Source: Planctomycetota bacterium
Lineage (GTDB): Bacteria; Planctomycetota; UBA8742; UBA2392
Assembly (NCBI GenBank): GCA_019186845.1
Contig: JABARW010000003.1
Location: 1 to 37,386, forward strand
DNA: 37,386 nucleotides
Direction of reading: 5' to 3'
In this document: positions 30,568-37,386 of the stretch, piece after piece
Numbering within the stretch: the first letter of the stretch is position 1
Layout of the letters: every line of letters starts with the position of its first letter
The notes under the pieces: model-generated
Seen by the model: the letters and a program-made list of their open reading frames with translations, nothing else
Told to the model about the DNA's origin: nothing
The model's database searches: none
Made by a program: the position numbers and the translations under genes

Positions 30568-31935
30568 TCATTTCGCCGAGGGCTGGAGCCGTTCCCAGTA
30601 CTCCCAGAAGCCCGGAAAGCTCTTGCTGACGACTTCGGGATGCGAAATGCGCAACGGCGTGCGTAACCCCGCGATTGCGAAACTCATGGCCATGCGGTGG
30701 TCTTCGTAGGTCTTGATTACGGGCAGCGGCCGGGACTTCCGCCCTCTCACCTCTGCCTTCTGGCCCTGCCCGTCTATTTCCAGCCAGTCCTCCCCTGCGC
30801 GCGTCGTCACGCCCAGCTTCTTCAACTCCGCCTGCAAGGCCGCGATGCGGTCGGTTTCCTTGACGCGCAGCGTGGAGAGCCCCGTCAGACGTGAGGTGCC
30901 CTGGGCAAACACGCACACCACCGCCAGTGTCTGTGCGCAGTCGGGCATGGATGACATGTCCGCCTCGATGGCTCGCAGGGAGCCAGCCCCCACGGTGTCC
31001 CGAGAGGCAGGTCCAATCCCGCTTTGGAACAGTCCTCGGACTCCAAGCCCATTGGGAAACTCCAGTGCCTCGCAACCCATGCGCCTGAGGCAATCGACAA
31101 ACTTGACGTCGCCCTGAACATCTTGACGCGTCAATCCATCAACGACGCAGGTTGAGCCCGTGACCGCAGCAGCGCCCCAGAAGTAGCTCGCAGCCGTGGC
31201 GTCAGGAGGGCAATCGTAACGCTCGCAGCCATAGGCGCCCGGCTTGACCACAAGTCTCCGGTAGCCATCGCGTTTGACGCACGCATCCGGCAGGCCAAAG
31301 GCGCGCATTACGTTGAGCGTGATATCGACGTAAGGCTTGCTGACGAGTTCGCCCTGCACGTCGATCTCGATGCCGCCCCCCACCATCGGCGCCACGAGCA
31401 ATAGCGCGGAAAGAAACTGGCTGGAGACCTCGCCGCTGAGTACGCACTTGCCGCCGCGCAGACTGGCACCCTCAATCTCCAGCGGCACGCAACCTGGCTT
31501 GCCCTTCTCGTTGATTATTGCACCCAGTTGCCGCAGTGCGTGAATCAAGTCCGCCATGGGACGTTGGCGCATTCTGACATTGCCGTCGAGCACGAAGCGC
31601 CCCGGCGTCACGCACAGGAGCGCGCAGGCAAAGCGCGTGGCTGTGCCTGCTGCACCGGTGTAAATCGTCCTGCGCCCCTCCCCAGCCGCAATCGCTGGCC
31701 TCGCGCGCGGATTGAGATCCACGTGGTCGCCGCGCCCGCGCACGCTCCAGCCGAGGTCGGCCAGCACGTTGAGCATCAGCGCCGTGTCATCGCCAGGCGA
31801 GAGATTGGAAAGTGAGCACTTTCGCCCTGCCAAAGCCGCGCACACCAGCGCGCGATTGGCAAAACTCTTCGAACCCGGCAGCGAAAGCCGCAGGTCGAAG
31901 GGTTGGGCCGTGGGATTGAGCGTGCGCGCTTTCAT
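30568..31935 (-). CDS. aroA: 3-phosphoshikimate 1-carboxyvinyltransferase (EPSP synthase)
   Basis: This 455-aa enzyme makes EPSP from shikimate-3-phosphate and PEP in the aromatic amino-acid pathway. It has LPGSKSFANRAL, TGAAGTATRF, RMRQRPMADL, SSQFLSALLL, RVKETDRIAAL and YEDHRMAMSF. The usual active-site Asp appears in EADMSSMPDCAQTLAV, where a Met replaces the common Tyr/Ala of this region. It is ~25 aa longer than E. coli AroA. Part of this is a basic insert, GQGQKAEVRGRKSRPLP, ahead of the DHR motif, encoded by a purine-rich stretch at 30734-30762 that looks like an inserted repeat. It lies 40 bases after the cysteine desulfurase gene; no Shine-Dalgarno is seen. Confidence 0.94.
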   Translation of the reverse strand: MKARTLNPTAQPFDLRLSLPGSKSFANRALVCAALAGRKCSLSNLSPGDDTALMLNVLADLGWSVRGRGDHVDLNPRARPAIAAGEGRRTIYTGAAGTATRFACALLCVTPGRFVLDGNVRMRQRPMADLIHALRQLGAIINEKGKPGCVPLEIEGASLRGGKCVLSGEVSSQFLSALLLVAPMVGGGIEIDVQGELVSKPYVDITLNVMRAFGLPDACVKRDGYRRLVVKPGAYGCERYDCPPDATAASYFWGAAAVTGSTCVVDGLTRQDVQGDVKFVDCLRRMGCEALEFPNGLGVRGLFQSGIGPASRDTVGAGSLRAIEADMSSMPDCAQTLAVVCVFAQGTSRLTGLSTLRVKETDRIAALQAELKKLGVTTRAGEDWLEIDGQGQKAEVRGRKSRPLPVIKTYEDHRMAMSFAIAGLRTPLRISHPEVVSKSFPGFWEYWERLQPSAK

Positions 31936-31975
31936 GTTGGCCGCGGAGCCAGGGCCGGAGGCCCCAGTTCCTCGA

Positions 31976-33181
31976 TCACGCCAGTTCTGCCAGCTTCAGA
32001 TAGTTGGCGACGCACAGATCGGCCAGCCGCGCTCCCTGAGCCTCGGTGATCTCGGGACCGAAGCTGAAGCGAATGCAGCCCTGGGCGTCTTCCCATGAGA
32101 GACCCATGGCGCGCAACACATGACTGGGGTCGGTTTCGCCCGGCGCGCACGCGCTGCCAAGCCCTACGCAATAGCCCTGTTCACCAAGCTCAATGCCTAA
32201 GGCCTGGCCCTCGACACCGAGGAACGAGACATTGCTGATGTTGGGCAGCCGTGGCGCGCCCTCGCCGTTAATGCGCACCCTGGCACCAAGTTTTGCCTTC
32301 AAAGTGCCCTCCAGTGCGTCACGGATCTTCGCCACACGGGGCCAGACCTTCTCACGCTCAGCCTCAGCCAATTCCATGGCCAAGGCCAGGCCGGCCTGCC
32401 CGCCGAGGTTCTCAGTACCCGCGCGATAGCCCCATTCCTGCGGGCCCCCTACGATCTGGGCGTCAAGGCGATTGGTCATTTCGTTGTACAGCAACCCGGT
32501 GCCCTTGGGCCCTCCGAACTTCCCGCCCGAGAGACTCAACAGATCGCAGCCGATGTCACGCGGCTTGAGGTCAACCTTTCCAAACGCCTGCACCGCATCG
32601 CAGTGGAACTTCGCGCCCTTGGCATGGGCACGGCGCGCCACCTCGCGCACAGGCTGAATGACACCGGTTTCGTTGTTGGCGAGCATCACACTGACCAGGG
32701 CCGTACGCTCACTGATCAGCAGGTCGAGCTGGTCCACATCTACCAGGCCCTGTGAATTGACGCCGGCATAGCGTACGCAGAATCCCTCCCGCGCCAGCTT
32801 CTCCGCACAGAGCAGCACGGCGTGGTGCTCAATTGCGGATACCACCAGTTCGTCCCGGCGTGAAAAAGGCCTGGCATCATCGACCTCACGGCCACCACGG
32901 CTCAGGGGGCGGGGAGGCAGCATTCCGCGCAGCGCGAGCACGTCGCTCTCCGTTCCGCCGCTGGTGAAGATGACCTCACGCGGATCGACGCCCAGCACCG
33001 CCGCGGCGCGGCTGTGCAGGCGCTCCATCTCGTGTCGGGCGAGATAGGCCAACGGATGATGCGCGCCGGGGTTGGCGAAGTGCGCAAAGGCATGCGAGCG
33101 CATGGCCTCGAAAACCTCCGGGCGCGGCGGGCCTCCGGCGGCGTAGTCGCAATAGATGTGGGACTTCTCGGGCATGGGCAT
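31976..33181 (-). CDS. Cysteine desulfurase (NifS/IscS-like)
   Basis: This 401-aa PLP enzyme is of the class V aminotransferase fold, giving sulfur from cysteine for Fe-S or other sulfur cofactors. Seen are IFTSGGTESD, AIEHHAVL (His119), MLANNETGVIQPV, HCDAVQAFGKV, the PLP-lysine segment LSLSGGKFGGPKGTG (Lys221), GYRAGTENLGG and the active Cys345 in LGSACAPGETDPSHVLRAMG. The residue before Lys221 is Gly where NifS/IscS have His (SxHKxxGPKG), which may alter PLP or substrate handling. There is also a short insert, ~90-110 (RPLSRGGREVDDARPFSRRD). It has no isc or suf partner here, but the four-cluster ferredoxin gene is 70 bases upstream, so a cofactor-supply link is plausible. Start: ATG 33181 or 33175. 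Confidence 0.9.
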   Translation of the reverse strand: MPMPEKSHIYCDYAAGGPPRPEVFEAMRSHAFAHFANPGAHHPLAYLARHEMERLHSRAAAVLGVDPREVIFTSGGTESDVLALRGMLPPRPLSRGGREVDDARPFSRRDELVVSAIEHHAVLLCAEKLAREGFCVRYAGVNSQGLVDVDQLDLLISERTALVSVMLANNETGVIQPVREVARRAHAKGAKFHCDAVQAFGKVDLKPRDIGCDLLSLSGGKFGGPKGTGLLYNEMTNRLDAQIVGGPQEWGYRAGTENLGGQAGLALAMELAEAEREKVWPRVAKIRDALEGTLKAKLGARVRINGEGAPRLPNISNVSFLGVEGQALGIELGEQGYCVGLGSACAPGETDPSHVLRAMGLSWEDAQGCIRFSFGPEITEAQGARLADLCVANYLKLAELA

Positions 33182-33251
33182 GTTCTACAACAGGTGGGCA
33201 CTGGTTGAAGAGGCGGAAACGCAGGCGCCGCCAAGACCGCAGCCGGCGGCG

Positions 33252-33920
33252 CTATTTCCTCGCCGGACGGGGCAGGACCACGATACTGACAGGGTCTGTG
33301 GGGCAGGCGGGCACGCAAAGGCCGCAACCTGTGCAGACGCGGCTGTCTACGCGCGGCTGGGTGTCGTGAAATGAGATCGCGTTGGGTTCCAGGGGGCAGG
33401 CGCGGTAGCAACTGGTGCAGGTCTCGCCCTTGTAGCCGATGCAGGTTTCGGACTCTACCACGGCAATGCCGATGCGTATCTGTCCCACGGGCGTTTTCTT
33501 CAGTGCCCCGGTCGGGCATACATCCATGCACTCGCCGCAGAGCGTACAGGGCCCGCGATTGGGAAAGAGCAGCGGCGTGTCCACGGGCGCACCCATGTGG
33601 GCCTGCGCCGGAGTGATCACCATTTCGGGGCAGGCATCCACACACTTCTTACAGCGAGAGCAGGTGTCCAGGAAGTCCGGCTCACGCAGCGCGCCCGGTG
33701 GCCGGAAAAAGTTGCGTCCGTGCATGTCGAGGTAGCGAGGGCTCCCGGGCTCGCCGGGGGCCGGGGCCTCGAAACCCTCAAACTGCTTGCGCACCTCCTC
33801 CATGCGCCTCAACAGCCCAGAGCCCGGCAGGTAGCGCGTGGCGAAATCAGCCGCGCCGCTGGCCATGTCCCGCAGGGCCGCGCGCTTTTCGGGGTTCTCC
33901 GGTTTGACACTGTCACTCAT
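33252..33920 (-). CDS. Ferredoxin-type protein with four 4Fe-4S clusters (NapG/MauM-like)
   Basis: This 222-aa protein has four Cys sets: C87/C90/C93/C97 (CSRCKKCVDACP), C125/C128/C131/C135 (CTLCGECMDVCP), C160/C168/C171/C175 (CIGYKGETCTSCYRACP) and C196/C199/C202/C206 (CTGCGLCVPACP). The third has the long C-x7-C spacing typical of NapG/MauM-type ferredoxins. There is no clear Tat signal in the first 40 residues, so it is probably cytoplasmic or bound to a membrane partner. The partner is not visible here: no nap, mau or hydrogenase genes are next to it. In the operon with mqnD and a cysteine desulfurase it could supply electrons to a quinone-linked reaction. Confidence 0.88.
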   Translation of the reverse strand: MSDSVKPENPEKRAALRDMASGAADFATRYLPGSGLLRRMEEVRKQFEGFEAPAPGEPGSPRYLDMHGRNFFRPPGALREPDFLDTCSRCKKCVDACPEMVITPAQAHMGAPVDTPLLFPNRGPCTLCGECMDVCPTGALKKTPVGQIRIGIAVVESETCIGYKGETCTSCYRACPLEPNAISFHDTQPRVDSRVCTGCGLCVPACPTDPVSIVVLPRPARK

Positions 33921-33950
33921 GGAAGGTCACGGGCCCTTCACGCCCATGCG

Positions 33951-34802
33951 TCACACCCACTCCGGCTCGGCTTTGGCCTTCACTATTCCCGCCTGGCGCC
34001 CGAGCTTGAGGAACAGTTTCACGCTTTCCATGCCGCGCCTGCCGATATCGACGGTGTATTCGTTCACGTACATGCCGACGAACTTGCGGGCGCGCTCGCG
34101 GTCGAGCCCGCGGCCATAGCTGAGCGCGTGGTCGAGCGCTTCTTCGCGATTTTTCAGCGCGTACTTGATGCTGGCGGAGAAGCACTTGCTGAACTGGGCG
34201 ATGACGTCTTTGCCCAGGTCGCGGCGCGCAACGTTGCAACCCAGCGGCAGGGGCAACTCGTGTTTGTTGAACCACCACTCGCCGAGATCCACGACCTTGA
34301 AGAGCTTGAGATCGTTGTAGGTAACCTGGCCCTCGTGGATGATGACGCCCGCCGGCACCTTGCCCTCGAGCACGGCGTGCTGGACTTTGTCAAAACCCAT
34401 GGGCACGGGTTTGACCTTGGGGTTGTAGAGCCGCAGCGCCAGCGCGGCGCTCGTCAGCGGGCCGGGAATGGCAACCTCTTTCCCATCGAGGTCCTGGGGA
34501 TTCATGGGTTCGCGCGAAACGACGATGGGGCCGTAACGGTCTCCCATGGATGCGCCGGCGCGCGTGATCACGTACTTGTCAGCAATATAGGGATAGGCGT
34601 GGAAACTGACGGCCGTGACATCGAGCTCACCCGTCTTCGCGCGCTGGTTGAGCGTTTCGATGTCGCACAGCTCGTGCTTGATGGTCAGCCAGCCGGTGTC
34701 GACCTTGTGATTCGTAAGCGCGTGGAACATGAACGCGTCGTCGGCATCGGGACTGTGCGCGACGGTAATGGTGCGTGGAAGCGTGGACTTGCTCTTGGCC
34801 AT
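33951..34802 (-). CDS. mqnD: 1,4-dihydroxy-6-naphthoate synthase of the futalosine menaquinone pathway
   Basis: This 283-aa protein has the MqnD pattern: VAHSPDADDAFMFHAL at the N-terminus (the SPCPNDTF region of other MqnD), IETLNQRAKTGELDVTAVSF, DRYGPIVV, IPGPLTSAALALRL, VIIHEGQVTYND, VDLGEWWFNKHELPLPLG. These are stronger matches to MqnD than to MqnA, the other member of the family. It converts cyclic de-hypoxanthinyl futalosine to 1,4-dihydroxy-6-naphthoate, so the organism probably makes menaquinone by the futalosine pathway. Other mqn genes are not in the window. Cys of SPCPND is Asp here. It starts six bases after the Uma2-type gene. Confidence 0.93.
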   Translation of the reverse strand: MAKSKSTLPRTITVAHSPDADDAFMFHALTNHKVDTGWLTIKHELCDIETLNQRAKTGELDVTAVSFHAYPYIADKYVITRAGASMGDRYGPIVVSREPMNPQDLDGKEVAIPGPLTSAALALRLYNPKVKPVPMGFDKVQHAVLEGKVPAGVIIHEGQVTYNDLKLFKVVDLGEWWFNKHELPLPLGCNVARRDLGKDVIAQFSKCFSASIKYALKNREEALDHALSYGRGLDRERARKFVGMYVNEYTVDIGRRGMESVKLFLKLGRQAGIVKAKAEPEWV

Positions 34803-34808
34803 TTTCGC

Positions 34809-35438
34809 CTACTGGAAAAGTATACGGGGATCGTTGCTCTCAATCAGAACTCGAAGCCGCTGCACCAGCAGAGGTGAGCGCACGAATCCCGAGCTGTCTG
34901 CCGGCAGTTGGGTGTAGGCTCCGTCCTTGGGGCTGGTGTAGATGTGCAGGGCACCGGAAACGGGGTCCATCAGCCAGTACTCAGCCACGCCGATGAAGGC
35001 GTAGATGTCGCGTTTTGGGCCATGATCCAGGGCCGCCGACTCGTCCGCGAGTACTTCCACAACCAGCTTGGGCACACAAGTCAGGGGCCCTGACCTGTGG
35101 GCGCGCAAGTCAGCCGCGGAAAGCAGCATCACGTCCGGGCACAGGATACTCTCCGCCTTCTCCAGCAGCAGACCCATGCTGATGACGGCGCGGAAGTCGC
35201 GGTGCACGTCGCACCAGCGGGCCAGCTCAAATCCGACCCGGCCCACCAGTGCCTGGTGGCGGAACTCCGGGCTTGGGCGCAGAACCGGCGTGCCCGCCAC
35301 GAGTTCCCACTGCTGCTCGTCCGGCCAATCGAACTTCAGGAAATCCGAAGCCTTCATTTTCTGGGGCACGCTTTTCTTTCCCCGCGCGGTCTTCACCTTG
35401 GCGGGTGTTCTTGGAGCATAGGGCGTCGTCAAGGCCAT
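34809..35438 (-). CDS. Uma2-family (DUF820) PD-(D/E)XK nuclease-fold protein
   Basis: This 209-aa protein has the Uma2 order of motifs: WELVAGTPVLRPSPEFRHQAL near the N-terminus, ILCPDVMLLSAADL, VPKLVVEVLADESAALDHG with the E-x-L and following Lys in PKRDIYAFIGVAEYWLMDP. The catalytic-type residues (Asp in CPDV, Glu in VVEVL, Lys in KR) are present. Uma2 proteins are very common in cyanobacteria and planctomycetes and are usually isolated; nuclease action is inferred from fold. The basic N-terminus (VKTARGKKSVPQKMK) is extra. Two later Met residues could be starts. It lies six bases before mqnD, but co-transcription need not mean common function. Confidence 0.88.
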   Translation of the reverse strand: MALTTPYAPRTPAKVKTARGKKSVPQKMKASDFLKFDWPDEQQWELVAGTPVLRPSPEFRHQALVGRVGFELARWCDVHRDFRAVISMGLLLEKAESILCPDVMLLSAADLRAHRSGPLTCVPKLVVEVLADESAALDHGPKRDIYAFIGVAEYWLMDPVSGALHIYTSPKDGAYTQLPADSSGFVRSPLLVQRLRVLIESNDPRILFQ

Positions 35439-35509
35439 GGCATCTCACTCACTAACACTGCGCCAGCCGGCCCCATCTGCTAACGCCGGAGGCAACTCCG
35501 GTCAATGCT

Positions 35510-37386
35510 CTACTGCGCCGCCAGCTGGGCGGGCGTGGCGTCCGACAGCCGGACCACCTTCAACTTCAGTTTCTCCCAGACCTTGGCCTCTTTGAGCAGT
35601 TTGACGACATCGGGGTCGAGATCGCCGGCCAGGGCCATCTTCTCCAGAATCTCCATGGCGCGCTCGAGCGGAATTGCGGGCTTATAGGGCCGGTCGCCCG
35701 CAGTCAGGCTGTCAAAGACATCCGCGACAGCCATCAGGCGCGAACCCAGGGGCGTCTGGGAGGCCGGCACGCCATTGGGGTAGCCCTTGCCATTCATCTT
35801 CTCGTGGTGCTGGCCCGCGATCTCCGGCACCCGGGAGAGGTCGGCTGTCCAGGGAATCTGGCGCAGGAACTTCCAGGAGTCGCTGACGTGATTCTCGATC
35901 TCCCGGCGCTCTTCGTCGTTCAAGGAGCCGCGCCGCGTCGAGAGGCTGTGCATCTCGCGGTCGAGGATCAGCGGGAACTCGCCGTGCCTTCCACGGTAGC
36001 GCTTGGCGTGAATGGCCTTGAGCCGCGCCAGGGCGTCGTCGGGCAAGAAGCCGGGCTCGGTGTGCTTCCTGATGAACTCCAGATCTCCGTCCAACTCCGC
36101 AACTTGGAGCTGCAACCGCATGCGCAGCTCCGCGACCTCATCACCCTCAAAAGAGGCTCCCTTGCGCAACAGGGACAGCTCGTCGTCCAGCGCAGCCAGC
36201 ATGAGTTCGCGCCGGATGACTTCGCCCCGGAATGCGATGGCATCCGACTCCCAGGGGTAGAGCTTCTTGGCCTTGGTCAACACGTGCTCGCGCACACCAA
36301 TCTTGCCGAAGTCATGAAGCAGGCAGGCATAATGAAGCTCGGTCAATTCCGAATCGGAAAAGTGCTGGTCCTTGAAGGGTCCTTCCTTGGCCTCGTTGAC
36401 GGCCTGCGCCAGCGCCAGCGTAACGCGATCCACGCGCGCGCTGTGGCCCGCTGTGCTGGGGTCGCGCTGCTCGATGGCGCGCATGCTGGCAAACACGAAG
36501 GATTCGAACAGCTTCTGGATTGCATCGGCCAGGCGCACATTCTCGATGGCCACGCCGGCCTGGCTGGAAAGGCTGCTCGCGAGCTCGATGTCCTCGGCGG
36601 AAAAGGGCATCAGTGTCTTGTGGGACTCTTCGCTCAGGTCGATGCGGCGGCTGGGGTCACGCTTCTTGTTGATGAGTTGGACGACGCCGACCACCTCGTC
36701 ATAGGTATTCTTGAGCGGAATAGTAAGCATCGACTGAGTGTGATAGCCGAACTTCTTGTCGATCGTCGCGTTGAACCGGTAGGGCACGCCAGGGGGCAGG
36801 CGGTAAACGTCTTCGATCGAGACGATCTCACCTGTGAGCGCCGCGTAGCCCGCGATGCTCTCCATGTTGGCGGGGAAGACGATCTCATCGAAGGGGATGT
36901 TCACGCTGTCGTTCTGCGCCGCGGCAAACCGCAGGGAGAACATTTTGGTGGTGAAGTCCGAGCGCTTGACGGCTGCAGCCTGGGTCTGGCGCGCGGCATC
37001 TCCCGCCCGCCGACGCGCGCGCGGGGCCCCGCTTCCCGCCTCGATGATGTAGATCGAGCCGGCATCGGCGTCCATGATGTTGCGCGCCTCGGTCAGGATG
37101 ACGGAGAGCAGCGCCGAAAGATTACGCTCATTGGAAAGTGCCACGCCGATTCGATTGAGGCGGCGCAGCTTGTCATTCTCGCTGGGACCGTCGCCCTGAT
37201 TGAAGGTGCGACCGCGCAGGTAAACCAGCTCGCGCATACGGCGCAGCAGCGTATCGACCTGCAGGACGGTGGGAGGGACGTCCAGTTCATCGTCAATGGG
37301 AAAGCCGCCTCGGAGTTCCTCGGCCTGCTTTTCGTCTCCGGAGCCGCGCCGCAGCATGACCAGGGCGGCCGCCGAGTTGAGGCGGA
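35510..37386 (-). CDS. GAF plus HD-GYP signalling protein, 5' end probably outside window
   Basis: From ATG 37357 there are 615 aa, but the frame stays open to the edge (RLNSAAALV before the Met), so the start may lie beyond it. Numbered from that Met, residues ~70-276 form a GAF sensory domain (NRIGVALSNERNLSALL ... YHTQSMLTIPLKN, VVGVVQLINKK). The HD-GYP domain has HSARVDRVTLAL (305), HDFGKIGV (348-355), HHEKMNGKGYPNG (517-529) and SRLMAVADVFDSLTAGDRPY. HD-GYP enzymes hydrolyse cyclic di-GMP or related dinucleotides. A block of ~110 residues (~366-475) rich in charged helix is inserted between HDFGKIG and the segment RRGSLNDEERREIENHV, where canonical domains have a short loop. No DNA-binding or receiver domain is seen in the visible part. 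Confidence 0.9.
   Translation of the reverse strand, partial: RLNSAAALVMLRRGSGDEKQAEELRGGFPIDDELDVPPTVLQVDTLLRRMRELVYLRGRTFNQGDGPSENDKLRRLNRIGVALSNERNLSALLSVILTEARNIMDADAGSIYIIEAGSGAPRARRRAGDAARQTQAAAVKRSDFTTKMFSLRFAAAQNDSVNIPFDEIVFPANMESIAGYAALTGEIVSIEDVYRLPPGVPYRFNATIDKKFGYHTQSMLTIPLKNTYDEVVGVVQLINKKRDPSRRIDLSEESHKTLMPFSAEDIELASSLSSQAGVAIENVRLADAIQKLFESFVFASMRAIEQRDPSTAGHSARVDRVTLALAQAVNEAKEGPFKDQHFSDSELTELHYACLLHDFGKIGVREHVLTKAKKLYPWESDAIAFRGEVIRRELMLAALDDELSLLRKGASFEGDEVAELRMRLQLQVAELDGDLEFIRKHTEPGFLPDDALARLKAIHAKRYRGRHGEFPLILDREMHSLSTRRGSLNDEERREIENHVSDSWKFLRQIPWTADLSRVPEIAGQHHEKMNGKGYPNGVPASQTPLGSRLMAVADVFDSLTAGDRPYKPAIPLERAMEILEKMALAGDLDPDVVKLLKEAKVWEKLKLKVVRLSDATPAQLAAQ

Noticed and set aside
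30734..30762. Frameshift in aroA near the basic insert
   Set aside because: The frame stays open and conserved motifs continue in register on both sides (VKETDRI before, DHRMAMSF after), so this is an in-frame insert and not a break.
1..37386. CRISPR arrays, tRNA or rRNA genes, integrases, transposases
   Set aside because: Searched by eye on both strands; no regularly spaced repeats, cloverleaf patterns, rRNA-like tracts or recombinase motifs were found.

Overview
The window reads as a high-GC, Gram-negative-type bacterial chromosome segment, most likely from the Planctomycetota or a close relative. That placement is an inference from gene types: a TPR protein fused to two RNA polymerase alpha-CTD domains, a membrane-anchored Ser/Thr kinase with a short N-terminal helical domain, menaquinone synthesis by the futalosine route, a dcw cluster that stops at mraY, and many secreted or lipoprotein genes without clear relatives. 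MurE carries the DNPR motif, so the peptidoglycan probably contains meso-diaminopimelate. I see no rRNA, tRNA, CRISPR array, phage or insertion sequence.

Layout. (1) 1-10760, + strand: an aerobic respiration block. It holds a multiheme cytochrome c (5' end cut by the window), a Tat-type cupredoxin lipoprotein, CcoN of a cbb3 oxidase, a triheme protein in which CcoO is extended by two more cytochrome c domains, then the copper/maturation genes (TauE/SafE-like MCGG membrane protein, CcoI copper ATPase, CcoS) and a small protein that looks like the CcoP membrane anchor joined to an Ig-like domain. The usual CcoP therefore seems to be split: its heme part on CcoO and its anchor in a separate gene. 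(2) 10773-11726: a membrane-anchored coiled-coil/HEAT-like protein, convergent with the next cluster. (3) 20083-11732, - strand: a tightly packed cell-wall/division operon, mraZ - small ORF - rsmH - ftsL - ftsI - murE - murF - mraY, with 1-4 bp overlaps or gaps from rsmH onward. Upstream of mraZ are TGGGT boxes in helical phase that fit the known MraZ operator. (4) 20401-22558: pyrF (type 2) and a secreted TPR-like protein ending in a strong terminator.

(5) 22586-25812, - strand: three neighbouring secreted or lipoprotein genes that share one unrecognised domain, present once, three times and (divergently) once; a sigma-54-like promoter lies ahead of the first. (6) 25994-30559, + strand: an FmdB-type zinc-ribbon protein, a beta-propeller lipoprotein, the TPR/2x alpha-CTD protein and the Ser/Thr kinase. 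A dispersed-type inverted repeat lies between the last two. (7) 35438-30568, - strand: a likely operon of a Uma2-family nuclease-fold protein, mqnD (menaquinone), a four-cluster ferredoxin, a cysteine desulfurase and aroA, and upstream of it a GAF/HD-GYP signalling protein that runs off the right edge.

The themes that connect are quinone-to-oxygen electron transfer (menaquinone synthesis, cytochromes, cupredoxin, cbb3 oxidase), Fe-S and copper cofactor supply, and envelope growth. The most unusual items are the rearranged cbb3 oxidase, the three-gene paralogous secreted domain family, and the TPR/2x alpha-CTD protein.
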